Shown here: positions 34,498-43,433 of the stretch, piece by piece | Numbering within the stretch: the stretch's first letter is position 1 | Layout: every line of letters begins with the position of its first letter | Assembly (NCBI GenBank): GCA_934254675.1 | Contig: CAKQLP010000002.1 | Location: 161,641-225,640 of the forward strand | Origin: an uncultured Alphaproteobacteria bacterium | Lineage (GTDB): Bacteria; Pseudomonadota; Alphaproteobacteria; RF32; CAG-239 | Reading direction: 5' to 3' | DNA length: 64,000 bases | Program-made: the position numbers and the translations under genes | Notes under the pieces: model-generated | Told to the model about the DNA's origin: nothing | What the model saw: the letters and a program-made list of their open reading frames with translations, nothing else | The model's database searches: none

Positions 34498-34533
34498 AAA
34501 AAATCCGCTCATCAAAAGATAAGCGGATTTTTT
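34498..34533 (-). terminator. Intrinsic terminator after the lysozyme-like gene
   Basis: AAAAAATCCGCT pairs with AGCGGATTTTTT. The hairpin could stop transcription from either side. Confidence 0.85.
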
Positions 34534-34535
34534 AT

Positions 34536-35318
34536 TCAATTCAACTTAGAACGTTCTACATAAGGAATTATGGACATCCTTTCAACAGAGGAATTGCCGT
34601 AAAATCTATATTTTTTCAACAAATCCCCATCTTTTCGTAAACTTCCCGATTTGTTATATAGAAACGAAATAGGAATGTTGCGATACGATAACATCGGATA
34701 ACCATATAAATCTTTAATATAAACAGTTCCCTTAAAAACCTGTCCTAAAGTCCAAAAATACTGCTGTACTTCCAAATTTTTTTTAGATTGTCGATAAAAA
34801 AACTCTTTCAACAATGTTTTAGAAGGCACGGCTTTTTCCGCTTGAACATTTTGGTTTTCGGGTTGTATGCCTTTCAGTCTTTTGGCAAAATTTCCAACCC
34901 CGATGCGAGCGCTTACGACCATGAGAGCCACCATTTGGTTTGGGTTAAGTTTGGTTCGAACTTCCCGCAAGAATGTCTTTTTAATGTCTAAAAAATATTC
35001 TCGCATTGTTGGATACACATCTAAATATGATACTCTTTCTCCGGCTTCAATCCAATGATCTTTCACTGCTGAAACACCGCAATACATGATATATGTTCCG
35101 CCCGCTCCTTTTTGAGCATTTAGCTGCACGCCATTCATATATCCCATCAAAACAACCGCTTTAGGAATACATTCATCATACAGTTTCGAATTGGCAAAAG
35201 CGTCCTCTTTAGAATAAAATTTGGGTGTTCTGAAAAAATAAAGAAGTCCTAAACTTACCCCAAAAGCAACGACCAAAAGCAAACATGCTGCTTTGTTCTT
35301 TAGAATAAATTTTTTCAT
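34536..35318 (-). CDS. Membrane-anchored GH24 lysozyme-like protein lacking catalytic residues
   Basis: 260 residues from ATG 35318. One N-terminal transmembrane helix (about 10-28) anchors it. Residues 62-81 align with the phage-lysozyme start, in which EG..L.AY.D..G..T.GYG is usual: here NGVQLNAQKGAGGTYIMYCG. The family fingerprint LTxNQxxALVSFAxNxGxGxF is met by LNPNQMVALMVVSARIGVGNF (124-144). The catalytic Glu position is Asn62, the Asp position is Gly71 and the Thr position is Ile77, so the enzyme should be inactive and may only bind glycan. This is a by-eye alignment. Confidence 0.55.
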   Translation of the reverse strand: MKKFILKNKAACLLLVVAFGVSLGLLYFFRTPKFYSKEDAFANSKLYDECIPKAVVLMGYMNGVQLNAQKGAGGTYIMYCGVSAVKDHWIEAGERVSYLDVYPTMREYFLDIKKTFLREVRTKLNPNQMVALMVVSARIGVGNFAKRLKGIQPENQNVQAEKAVPSKTLLKEFFYRQSKKNLEVQQYFWTLGQVFKGTVYIKDLYGYPMLSYRNIPISFLYNKSGSLRKDGDLLKKYRFYGNSSVERMSIIPYVERSKLN

Positions 35319-35341
35319 AAGATAACAAATTAATAATAAAC

Positions 35342-35370
35342 AAAAAAATACCCTTTGTTGCAAGGGTATC
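35342..35370 (-). terminator. Intrinsic terminator after the lipoprotein gene
   Basis: ATACCCTT pairs with AAGGGTAT. Read leftwards it is followed by a run of T residues at 35348-35342. Confidence 0.8.
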
Positions 35371-35397
35371 TATTTTTTATAATTTTGTCAAATAAAA

Positions 35398-36111
35398 TCA
35401 ACGCTCAGACTGATTTTTCAAATGATGCAAAGTATCTATAATTGCAGTGTCCTTTGGATGTGCAACCGTGTGATATTTTTCTTTGACGCTAACTTCTTTG
35501 TTTTTGATTGTATCCGTTTTAACTTCAACAATATCTTTCTTTTGTTCTTCAGCTTCCATTGCTTTACGGCGCATTTCAGCGCGTTCTTTGGCTTTATTCT
35601 TTTCAATTTCCAGACGCTTTTGCTGAATTTTAGCATCTTCCATCTCGTGCATGTGTCTGTCAAGATTACTCTGATATTGATCGCCTTGCCCGACTACTTG
35701 GATTTTCTTATCAACCAATATCAAACTATTATTATCTTTCAAAACACCATCGCTGTAAACTTCCACATAACCTAAAACTTCACCATTGGGCGCAACATAA
35801 ACTTCACCATGAGTCTTTTTGTTTGTTCTGACAGAATCCGCCTGAGGATTGTTATCCAACCCCCAAACCAATTGTTCTCCGCGCTGTTCCGTCAAATATT
35901 TATCTTTATAAACAGCAACTTTTATTTTCTTTAATGTCATCGGATTGCCGTACATATCGGCACCTCTGACATTATCTGTTGTCAACATATCTTTTGTTTG
36001 ATGAAACTCCTCCCCTTTGTTGCCGTTGTCACAGCTACTCAACGTCATAGAGGCAATGGCAGAGCCAATCAATAATGTTTTCAGCTGATTTATTTTATCC
36101 TTTATCACCAT
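35398..36111 (-). CDS. Putative lipoprotein with coiled-coil tail
   Basis: 237 residues. A hydrophobic N-terminus ending in MTLSSCDNG fits a lipobox with Cys about residue 27, so it is probably a lipoprotein. The middle (about 50-150) contains YGNPMTLKKIKVAVYKDKY and VAPNGEVLGYVEVY segments of unknown fold. From about 150 to 200 it is a highly charged Glu/Lys/Arg-rich helix (KRLEIEKNKAKERAEMRR), probably a coiled coil. GGAGAA precedes the ATG. I do not recognise a family. Confidence 0.65.
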   Translation of the reverse strand: MVIKDKINQLKTLLIGSAIASMTLSSCDNGNKGEEFHQTKDMLTTDNVRGADMYGNPMTLKKIKVAVYKDKYLTEQRGEQLVWGLDNNPQADSVRTNKKTHGEVYVAPNGEVLGYVEVYSDGVLKDNNSLILVDKKIQVVGQGDQYQSNLDRHMHEMEDAKIQQKRLEIEKNKAKERAEMRRKAMEAEEQKKDIVEVKTDTIKNKEVSVKEKYHTVAHPKDTAIIDTLHHLKNQSER

Positions 36112-36253
36112 TTTATTTCTCCTTAAATTTATATTAAATATAGGCTTAAATCATTTTTTTGTCAATATTTATTCACAGCATATTATTGTTGTTCCAAAAA
36201 AAATTGCATTTAAGGACAAGATATTTAATATAAAAGAAACAAAAGGAAATATT

Positions 36254-37480
36254 ATGTTAAACATACTTTGGACATCTTTTTTTATTATCAGTTTTTTTGC
36301 CGCGTTTATACAAGCTTGTTTTTTAGGAAATTTTCAAATTTGGACAGAGCTTACAAATCACTTATTTTCATCGGCCACCAATGCTTTTCAACTGGCCTTA
36401 AATTTGACCGGAATGCTGTGCTTATGGCTTGGATTTCTGAAAATTGCAGAAAAATCAGGTTTAACGGAAATTTTTGCAAAAGCGTTGCGTCCTTTATTTA
36501 AAATAATTATGCCTGACCTGCCTTCAAACAGTCCGGCTGTTGGCTCCATGGTAATGAACATAGCGGCAAATATGTTGGGATTAGATAATGCGGCCACACC
36601 TATGGGACTAAAAGCGATGGAACAGCTTCAAGAAGCTAATCCGCACAAGGATACGGCCTCTAAATCTCAAATTATGTTTATTGTATTAAACGCATCATCC
36701 TTAACCCTTTTGCCTATTTCGATTCTGATGTATCGGCATTTACAAGGTTCTGCTAATGCCGGCGCTGTTTTTATTCCCATACTTTTAGCGACATTGTGTT
36801 CCACAATTGCAGGTTTTCTAGCAGTGGCTCTCACCCAAAAATTAGATATTTTTAATAGAAAAATGTTTGTTTTTTTATTGGGAATCTTAACCTTTGTATG
36901 TTTAATCGCCTATGGCTTTTATCAACTTAATCCAGCCGTTCGTTTAGCCTATTCCGAAACATTTGGTAATCTGCTTATTTTAAGTTTTATAACGTTTTTT
37001 TTGCTTTTCGGCGCATGGAAAAAAATTAATCTTTACGAAACGTTTATTACCGGAGCCAAAGAAGGTTTTCAAATTGCCGTGCAAATTATTCCGTATTTGG
37101 TTGCCATGCTTGTCGCCATTGCGCTTATGCGTTATTCCGGAGTTTTAGATGCGGTGGTTTGGCTTTTTAAAAATATGTTTTCATATATGGGAGTAAACAC
37201 GGAATTTATTGCCGCTTTACCGACGGCTCTTATGAAACCTCTTTCTGGAAACGGCGCCAGAGCCTTAATGATTGAAACAATGCAAAACTACGGCGCAGAT
37301 AGTTTTCCGGCCTTTGTATCTTCGGTGATTCAGGGCTCAACTGAAACAACCTTTTATGTTATTGCTCTTTATTTTGGTTCGGTTAAAATTGCCAAAACGG
37401 GCGCGGCTTTGCCATGTGCGTTGTTTGCTGATTTCATAGGTGTTACAGCATCCATCATATTGTCATATATTTTTTATTAG
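36254..37480 (+). CDS. SpmA/SpmB-like fused nucleoside-recognition membrane protein
   Basis: 408 residues with about 10 hydrophobic segments. Two Gate (nucleoside recognition) modules: the first includes MVMNIAANMLGLDNAATPMGLKAM, the SpmA hallmark, and the second GAKEGFQIAVQIIPYLVAMLVAI and LPTALMKPLSGNGARALMIE...SVIQGSTETTFYVIALYFG, the SpmB hallmarks. In spore formers SpmA and SpmB are separate spore-core dehydration proteins; non-sporulating bacteria have fused homologues of unknown transport role. AAGGAAATATT precedes the ATG. dtd follows after 8 bp. Confidence 0.85.
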   Translation: MLNILWTSFFIISFFAAFIQACFLGNFQIWTELTNHLFSSATNAFQLALNLTGMLCLWLGFLKIAEKSGLTEIFAKALRPLFKIIMPDLPSNSPAVGSMVMNIAANMLGLDNAATPMGLKAMEQLQEANPHKDTASKSQIMFIVLNASSLTLLPISILMYRHLQGSANAGAVFIPILLATLCSTIAGFLAVALTQKLDIFNRKMFVFLLGILTFVCLIAYGFYQLNPAVRLAYSETFGNLLILSFITFFLLFGAWKKINLYETFITGAKEGFQIAVQIIPYLVAMLVAIALMRYSGVLDAVVWLFKNMFSYMGVNTEFIAALPTALMKPLSGNGARALMIETMQNYGADSFPAFVSSVIQGSTETTFYVIALYFGSVKIAKTGAALPCALFADFIGVTASIILSYIFY

Positions 37481-37488
37481 AGGAAAAA

Positions 37489-37926
37489 ATGAAAGTTCTG
37501 ATTCAAAAAGTTTTAAATGCTTCGGTCACTGTAAACAATCAAAAAGTTTCGGAAATTGGTAAAGGTTTTTTGTTGTTTATCGGCGTTGAAAAAAATGATG
37601 GCGCGACTCAAGCCGATTATCTTGCCAAAAAAGTTTCTAATTTACGCATTTTTGAAGATGAAAACAATAAAATGAACTTATCCATCAAAGATGTTGGTGG
37701 TGAAATATTGGCCGTTTCTCAATTTACCTTGGCCGCCGATTTAAGCCGCGGCAATCGTCCGGGATTCGAAACAGCGGCGCACCCCGATGAAGCCAAGCCT
37801 GTTTATGAATATTTTGTGACACAATTACAGGCATGCGGATTTTCTGTAAAAACGGGAATTTTTCAGGCGGATATGAAAGTTGCGCTTATCAATGATGGTC
37901 CCTGCACTTTTGTTTTACAAAAATAA
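37489..37926 (+). CDS. dtd: D-aminoacyl-tRNA deacylase
   Basis: 145 residues. DTD clears D-amino acids (and glycine mischarged on tRNA-Ala) by hydrolysing the ester bond. Diagnostic motifs are SQFTLAADLSRGNRPGFETAA (SQxTL) and NDGPCTFVL, the Gly-cisPro motif loop. Length matches the family. AGAGGAAA precedes the ATG. Confidence 0.97.
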   Translation: MKVLIQKVLNASVTVNNQKVSEIGKGFLLFIGVEKNDGATQADYLAKKVSNLRIFEDENNKMNLSIKDVGGEILAVSQFTLAADLSRGNRPGFETAAHPDEAKPVYEYFVTQLQACGFSVKTGIFQADMKVALINDGPCTFVLQK

Positions 37927-37957
37927 TAAAAAAGTTAAAAATATTAAAAAGCATATA

Positions 37958-37986
37958 TTGACAAATTGAATAAAATTAACTAAAAA
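37958..37986 (+). promoter_or_regulatory. rpoD promoter
   Basis: TTGACA (37958-37963), a 17-bp spacer and TAAAAA (37981-37986), giving a leader of about 55 nt before the rpoD ATG. Confidence 0.6.
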
Positions 37987-38047
37987 TTAGTCGCTAGCAA
38001 TTTATATTGTCCGCTATGGATGAAAATCGATTTTTTTAAGGAAAGTT

Positions 38048-40135
38048 ATGTCAGATAAAGAAAATCAGGACTTGTACGAAAACGACAGTACAGACTCCGT
38101 TGCCATGGATGCTATGAGCGCGGCTTTTAGACACCTTCTTGCCAAAGGCAAAAATCTTGGATATATCACGATGGAAGAGTTAAATAAAGTTCTTCCGCCG
38201 GATAAACAGTCTTCGGATAAATTAGAAGATATTATGTCTTCCATTTCTGATATGGGAATTAATATTATCTCCGCTTCTGATGAGGAAAACAACGAAGATG
38301 ACAATTCGGAAGATTATGATTATGATGAAGATGAAGAAGACGCCGAAGAAGATGTTGGTAATATAGACGCAAAAGATTTGGGACACTCAGATGACCCTGT
38401 GCGTATGTACCTCAAAGAAATGGGCTTGGTTGAGCTTCTTTCTCGTGAAGGTGAAATAGCTATTTCAAAACGTATTGAAGCCGGTAAAACCGTTATGATT
38501 GGCGGCTTATGCGAAAGTCCAATGACCATTAAAGCCATTTCAGATTGGCGCGATGAACTTGTTGCCGGAACCATGCAACTTAGAGATATTGTTGATTTGG
38601 AAGTTATGTATGGTGATGATACCGAAGCAATGGTCTATGACGATGAGACCGAAAATTCAGGTGTGGATGATTTAGAAAAAGTCACCAAAGAGCTTAATGA
38701 AAAAAATCTTGATGAAATTGATGATGATTTGGACACTGACATTGAGTTGGATGACGATGTTGCCGATGAAATTGAAGATGATAACGACGACATGGAAAAT
38801 TTGGATGACGAAGACAATTCAGAAGAAAACGGCGATGACAGTGACGAAGAAGGAAGCGGTCACACTTCCACTTCTGTTTCTGCCATGGAAAGCATGCTGT
38901 TGGAACCTGTTTTGGAAACACTCAATAAAATATCCAGCTATTATGATGATTTAAAAAAAGTTCAAAGTCAGCGCATGGCTTCGATTCTGTCCGGTCGTAA
39001 AATTATCCCATCTACCGAAAAGAAATATTTAAAACTCAAAAAAGAACTTGTTGAATTAATGAGTTCAATCCATTTAAATGGTAGCAAGGTTGAACAACTT
39101 GTCGAACAACTTAATGAAATGAACAAAAGATTAATGAGCCAAGAAGGAAAACTTTTGCGTTATGCCCTTTCTTGCAAAATTAAAAGAGAAGACTTTTTGG
39201 AGGCTTACCAAAAATCTGAACTTGATCCTAATTGGTTAGAGAAAATTTCATTAAAAAAAGACAAACATTGGGTCGCTTTTATTGAAAAATATAAAGACGA
39301 AATTATTGAAATACGTAGCAACGTTGCTCAAATGGCGCAAGAATGCGGCTTGCCTATCAGCGAATATCGTAAAATGGTTGACACCATAAAAAAAGGTGAG
39401 CGTGAAGCCGAACGCGCCAAAAAAGAAATGATTGAAGCAAATTTGCGATTGGTTATTTCGATTGCTAAAAAATACACAAACCGCGGTATGCAATTTTTGG
39501 ATTTGATTCAAGAAGGAAATATCGGTCTAATGAAAGCCGTTGATAAATTTGAATATCGACGCGGTTATAAATTTTCCACCTATGCCACATGGTGGATTAG
39601 ACAGGCGATTACGCGTTCAATTGCCGATCAGGCTCGCACAATTCGTATTCCTGTCCATATGATTGAAACAATCAATAAACTTGTTCGCACTTCCAGACAA
39701 ATGCTGTCGGAGATGGGTCGAGAACCTGTCCCTGAAGAACTGGCAAAACGCTTGTCTATGCCGCTGGATAAAATCCGTAAGGTTATGAAAATTGCTAAAG
39801 AACCTGTTAGCTTGGAAGCGCCTGTCGGAGATGAAGAAGATTCTTCTTTGGGTGATTTTATTGCGGATGAAAGTGCTTTACAGCCTTTGGATGTGGCTAT
39901 TCATTCTAATTTGAAAGAAACCTGCACCAAAATTTTGTCGTCATTAACGCCAAGAGAAGAACGTGTTTTGCGTATGCGTTTTGGTATCGGCATGAACACT
40001 GACCACACTTTGGAAGAAGTCGGCAAACAATTTAACGTGACGCGCGAACGTATTCGCCAAATTGAGGCTAAAGCTTTACGCAAATTAAAGCATCCTAGCC
40101 GTTCTAAACGTTTGCGGTCATTTTTAGATCAATAA
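38048..40135 (+). CDS. rpoD: RNA polymerase primary sigma factor (sigma-70)
   Basis: 695 residues. Region 1.1 lies at about 20-80, region 1.2 at DPVRMYLKEMG (about 116-126). Region 2 has EANLRLVISIAKKYTNRGMQ, FLDLIQEGNIGLMKAVDKF and the -10-binding YKFSTYATWWIRQAITR. Region 4 has the -35-binding helix-turn-helix HTLEEVGKQFNVTRERIRQIE. The non-conserved segment (about 170-280) and a stretch near 80-110 are extremely Asp/Glu-rich. AAGGAAA precedes the ATG. The dnaG gene often upstream is not seen here. Confidence 0.98.
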   Translation: MSDKENQDLYENDSTDSVAMDAMSAAFRHLLAKGKNLGYITMEELNKVLPPDKQSSDKLEDIMSSISDMGINIISASDEENNEDDNSEDYDYDEDEEDAEEDVGNIDAKDLGHSDDPVRMYLKEMGLVELLSREGEIAISKRIEAGKTVMIGGLCESPMTIKAISDWRDELVAGTMQLRDIVDLEVMYGDDTEAMVYDDETENSGVDDLEKVTKELNEKNLDEIDDDLDTDIELDDDVADEIEDDNDDMENLDDEDNSEENGDDSDEEGSGHTSTSVSAMESMLLEPVLETLNKISSYYDDLKKVQSQRMASILSGRKIIPSTEKKYLKLKKELVELMSSIHLNGSKVEQLVEQLNEMNKRLMSQEGKLLRYALSCKIKREDFLEAYQKSELDPNWLEKISLKKDKHWVAFIEKYKDEIIEIRSNVAQMAQECGLPISEYRKMVDTIKKGEREAERAKKEMIEANLRLVISIAKKYTNRGMQFLDLIQEGNIGLMKAVDKFEYRRGYKFSTYATWWIRQAITRSIADQARTIRIPVHMIETINKLVRTSRQMLSEMGREPVPEELAKRLSMPLDKIRKVMKIAKEPVSLEAPVGDEEDSSLGDFIADESALQPLDVAIHSNLKETCTKILSSLTPREERVLRMRFGIGMNTDHTLEEVGKQFNVTRERIRQIEAKALRKLKHPSRSKRLRSFLDQ

Positions 40136-40159
40136 TATTTATATGTGAAAGGATTTGTC

Positions 40160-40600
40160 ATGACTGAATATACAACGGAAGATATCAAACGAATGAATAT
40201 TTCGGCGTTAGCTTGTGGCAAATCCCGTTTACAGGAATTAATAAAATTTGCAAAGCTTAGCGGATATCATAAATTGGGTATTGCCAACTGCTTTTTTATG
40301 CAAAAATACGCAAGCAAATTAAAAGATATTTTGGAACAAGAAGGCTTTGAAGTTTATTCAATGAGTTGCCGTGACAGCGGTCTTGATGGAGAAACGATTT
40401 CTCGTGAGTTGAAAGGTCCTTCATGCGATCCGGTTTCACAAGCTGACTACTTAAATGAATGCGGAACGGAATTTAATATCAATGTCGGGCAATGTTTGGG
40501 ACATGGTTTAATTTTTCAAAAATATTCAAAAGCTGATGTGACGACTATTGTTGTAAAGGATTTTGAAACTCATCACCGAAGTGTTGAAAACTTTGAATAA
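40160..40600 (+). CDS. DUF1847 protein
   Basis: 146 residues. Its cysteines (ALACGKSR, IANCFFMQ, MSCRDSG, GPSCDP, NECGTE, GQCLGHG) and the C-terminal NINVGQCLGHGLIFQKYSKADVTTIVVKD segment match DUF1847, a putative metal-binding family of anaerobes. Function is unknown. The ATG at 40160 follows AAAGGA at 40148-40153; an in-frame GTG at 40145 precedes that site. It lies 24 bp after rpoD and before a terminator, so it may be read from the rpoD promoter. Confidence 0.72.
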   Translation: MTEYTTEDIKRMNISALACGKSRLQELIKFAKLSGYHKLGIANCFFMQKYASKLKDILEQEGFEVYSMSCRDSGLDGETISRELKGPSCDPVSQADYLNECGTEFNINVGQCLGHGLIFQKYSKADVTTIVVKDFETHHRSVENFE

Positions 40601-40601
40601 C

Positions 40602-40636
40602 AAAAAAACTTCCGATTGATTTCGGAAGTTTTTTTG
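40602..40636. terminator. Bidirectional intrinsic terminator
   Basis: AAAAAACTTCCGA pairs with TCGGAAGTTTTTT, between the convergent DUF1847 gene and the hypothetical gene at 40645. Confidence 0.92.
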
Positions 40637-40644
40637 TATTAGTT

Positions 40645-41109
40645 TTAAGACAAATGCCAAACAAGTCTGATATAATATGCATCATCATTGTTTTTGCTGT
40701 CTAAAAAACAGTCTTTATCGGCCACGCCGTAAATATACCCTTCGGAAGAAGAATATCTTTCGTTAAGCCAATAGGCACCATCCACATCAAGAAAATCGGC
40801 TTGAACGCCGTTTTTCCGCAAAATGTCGATAGTTTCGTTAAACGCCTCCTCCGCGTAAACTAAAGTTTCCATAACATCAAAACTAGGCAAATGAGGAACC
40901 TTATGTTTAACCGGATTCTCTTCAACCAACCAAGAAAACTGGTAGATTGAATCCTTCAATTGCTGCTTGCTGATAACAACAGTGTCAACAACAACGCCTA
41001 AAACGTTAGAAATTTTATCCAAATCAAGATAGGGATAAATCTCCATTTTCTGATTGATAACATACGCAATAGCCAATGGTGTTTCAATCTGAGATACGTT
41101 TTTATCCAT
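40645..41109 (-). CDS. Hypothetical protein
   Basis: 154 residues, acidic, no signal peptide or membrane segment. It has a predicted helical middle (FDVMETLVYAEEAFNETIDILRKN) and an aromatic C-terminus (DAYYIRLVWHLS). The ending resembles short surface-display domains that finish in a YYIRLV strand, but this is too little for a family call. There is no convincing ribosome binding site. Its stop sits beside a terminator and it stands alone between rpoD and the GT2 gene. Confidence 0.5.
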   Translation of the reverse strand: MDKNVSQIETPLAIAYVINQKMEIYPYLDLDKISNVLGVVVDTVVISKQQLKDSIYQFSWLVEENPVKHKVPHLPSFDVMETLVYAEEAFNETIDILRKNGVQADFLDVDGAYWLNERYSSSEGYIYGVADKDCFLDSKNNDDAYYIRLVWHLS

Positions 41110-41193
41110 ACGACAAAATAAATAAAAAATTATAAAATCACTATTCTTATAATACTAAAATATATTTTTTTGTCAACAAAATATATTTTTTAT

Positions 41194-42048
41194 CTAAATT
41201 TTATTGAATTTTTCTTTTGTTTTTGAAGTAAACATCGGTAAAATATGAAATAGATAACCTTTTGTCACATCACCTTTCCGTACAATTTTCAAAATCGGCA
41301 ATCCTAAAAATTTTACCCGAGATACATAGCTGACAGCCGGTGACAGCATTGCCCAATATTCAGCATTTTCAATTTTCAAGACAGCTTTAACTTTTTTCAT
41401 GGACATTTCCATTTTATCTTTTTGCAAATGAGTGGTATTTTCAGAATGGTTACGATAATGAAACAAAACTTCCGGCAAGTTGTGAAATTCTGTTTTATTC
41501 CATAATCTACACCATAAGGCATAATCTTCCGCCGGAGTAAAATCCGCCTCGTAATGAATATTATTGTCCGTAAGAACTGATTTGCGAATCATTGCCGCAG
41601 AATGCTCTATACAATTAACAACAAAAAACTGTTTTTTTATTTCTTCATTTTGAAGCGGTCTATCAGTCACCGCCCCGCCTATCATATTTTTAGATTGAGA
41701 ACTGACAACGCCGCATTCGGGATGCTCATCCAAATAAGCGACTTCTTTTTCCAAGCGTTGTGGCAAAGAAATATCATCATGATCAAAAACAGCTAAATAT
41801 TCACCTTTTGCCATGTCAATAAGTTTATTTCTACTGGCTGATATTCCCATATTTTGCGAATTTTCAAAATATTTTATGCGTTTATCAGCATAAGAGGCCA
41901 CAATTTTCTGCCTATTGTCTAAAGGATAATCATCCAAAATCAAAAATTCAAAATCCGTAAAAGTTTGCTGTAAAATACTTTCAATAGCCGCTCTTAAATA
42001 TTTTTCCGGTGTTTTATAAACCGGCATTAACACAGAAACTTTAACCAT
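41194..42048 (-). CDS. Family 2 glycosyltransferase
   Basis: 284 residues. GT-A fold: VSVLMPVYKTPEKYLRAAIESIL, LILDDYPLDNRQKI (UDP-sugar binding), NMGISASRNKLIDMAKGEY and the DXD-type motif FDHDDISLP. The segment FTPAEDYALWCRL carries the catalytic ED motif. It probably modifies LPS or another surface glycan. The gene begins 2 bp after the stop of the ankyrin protein gene. It resembles the GT2 protein at 5372-6355 in the core motifs but lacks that protein's N-terminal anchor. Confidence 0.9.
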   Translation of the reverse strand: MVKVSVLMPVYKTPEKYLRAAIESILQQTFTDFEFLILDDYPLDNRQKIVASYADKRIKYFENSQNMGISASRNKLIDMAKGEYLAVFDHDDISLPQRLEKEVAYLDEHPECGVVSSQSKNMIGGAVTDRPLQNEEIKKQFFVVNCIEHSAAMIRKSVLTDNNIHYEADFTPAEDYALWCRLWNKTEFHNLPEVLFHYRNHSENTTHLQKDKMEMSMKKVKAVLKIENAEYWAMLSPAVSYVSRVKFLGLPILKIVRKGDVTKGYLFHILPMFTSKTKEKFNKI

Positions 42049-42050
42049 TT

Positions 42051-43055
42051 TTATATACCTATTGACTTATTGATGCTTCGAATAATCTGATTTTGCTTTT
42101 TAACATCTTTAGGCGTAATATATTTACCGCAGATATCTTCTCTGTTTTTTATATCATCAGCTGACGCATTTTCAAAGTATTTTTGCGCTTCAGCCACAAT
42201 AACATCATGCCGTGTTTTATTTATGCCTGTTTCCATGGCATAAAAGCCGGATGCCACAGTCATGTTTTTTTGTTCACCTTGCAATCCCAAATAATGCAAA
42301 CAATACACCACTTCTTCATCACCTTGATTTATTTTTGCGGATAAAGCAGAAGCTTTAAATTTAATTGTTTTCTTCTCTTGTTTTGGAGATTTTTTTATTG
42401 CTTGCGGCTGAGGTTTCGCTTTATTTGCTTTTTTCTTTTTATTGATTTCATTTTTAGGGTTGTTAGAAACTGTTGAGATTTTTTCAGCCTTTTTTTCAGC
42501 TTTTTTAACCACTTTTTCTTCAATCACCTTATTTGTATTTTTTTTCTGTTCTTCTAAAATTTTAGCTTTTTTCTCTTGTTCTTTAGCTAATTTTATTTGT
42601 TCTTGTTTGACTTTTTGCTGAGCCAATCTCGCTTGTTCTGCCGCTTTACGCTCAATTTCTATTTTAGCTTGCTCTTCAGCTTTTTTCGCCGCATCTATTT
42701 TTGCTTGAGCAGCGGCCTTGTCCGAAGCTATCTTATCTTCCAAAATATTATAAACTTCCCCCACATTCTTTTTTTCAGCAATGGATAACGGGGACCAACC
42801 TTTTGCATTTTGAGCGTTGATATCGGCATTATAAGACAGAAGCAACTTAACCATTTCTGCATTTCCCGTTGCCACGGCATAGTGTAACGCCGTGTTCCCC
42901 TGACTATTTTTTTCATTAACGTTTTCGCCGTTATTTAATAAATTTTCAACAGCGGCGATATCTTTATTTTTTACTTTTGCTAATAACGTATCGGTATCCG
43001 CGTATGCCGGAATGCTTATTAATAAAGCACAAGATAAAAGAAGATATTTATTCAT
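42051..43055 (-). CDS. Secreted ankyrin-repeat protein with Lys/Glu/Ala coiled coil
   Basis: 334 residues from ATG 43055, chosen because GGAG precedes it. Signal peptide MNKYLLLSCALLISIPAYA. Two to three ankyrin repeats follow (about 22-105; GNTALHYAVATGNAEMVKLLL, KGWSPLSIAEKKNVGEV). Residues about 110-235 are a Lys/Glu/Ala/Gln-rich helix, then a basic linker and a compact C-terminal domain (about 240-334) with two cysteines (VVYCLHYLG, DICGKYI). It resembles periplasmic TonB-like or spacer architectures. It probably spans part of the periplasm and binds protein through the ankyrin module. Partner unknown. Confidence 0.75.
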   Translation of the reverse strand: MNKYLLLSCALLISIPAYADTDTLLAKVKNKDIAAVENLLNNGENVNEKNSQGNTALHYAVATGNAEMVKLLLSYNADINAQNAKGWSPLSIAEKKNVGEVYNILEDKIASDKAAAQAKIDAAKKAEEQAKIEIERKAAEQARLAQQKVKQEQIKLAKEQEKKAKILEEQKKNTNKVIEEKVVKKAEKKAEKISTVSNNPKNEINKKKKANKAKPQPQAIKKSPKQEKKTIKFKASALSAKINQGDEEVVYCLHYLGLQGEQKNMTVASGFYAMETGINKTRHDVIVAEAQKYFENASADDIKNREDICGKYITPKDVKKQNQIIRSINKSIGI

Positions 43056-43172
43056 TAGATTACTCCACAAAACAAGACTTTTAGTTAGTTTATTCAAAAT
43101 TTAGCCATTTGCAAGTATTTTATTATCGAAACACGCCCCAAAATTTATCTGATTAAGTTTCTCTTTACATAA

Positions 43173-43206
43173 CAAAAAAGGACTTTCGGTTTATTTGAAA
43201 GTCCTT
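43173..43206 (-). terminator. Intrinsic terminator after tRNA-Ala
   Basis: AAGGACTTTC pairs with GAAAGTCCTT. Read leftwards a run of six T residues follows. Confidence 0.88.
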
Positions 43207-43214
43207 GCCTAAAA

Positions 43215-43290
43215 TGGTGGAGCTAAGGAGGATCGAACTCCTGACCTACAGATTGCGAACCTGTCGCTCTCCCAGCTGAGCTATAACCCC
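43215..43290 (-). tRNA. tRNA-Ala (anticodon CGC)
   Basis: Read on the minus strand: acceptor GGGGTTA/TAGCTCC, D arm TAGCTCAGCTGGGAGAGCG, anticodon loop TTCGCAA (CGC, reads GCG), T loop AGTTCGATCCT, discriminator A and encoded CCA. The remaining sequence between 43056 and 43432 is A/T-rich with only terminators recognisable. Confidence 0.95.
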
Positions 43291-43391
43291 GATGACATTG
43301 CTAATATCAACTATTTTTATTTATTTTTCAATATTAATTTTATTTTTTACACTAAAATATGTAAAAAATGAACAAAACGAAGCCTAATGTT

Positions 43392-43433
43392 CAAAAAAAT
43401 ACTGCCGACTTTTTTCATCGGCAGTATTTTTTT
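43392..43433 (-). terminator. Intrinsic terminator at the end of the gene at 43433
   Basis: AAAAAATACTGCCGA pairs with TCGGCAGTATTTTTT. It overlaps the stop codon region of the leftward gene. Confidence 0.88.
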
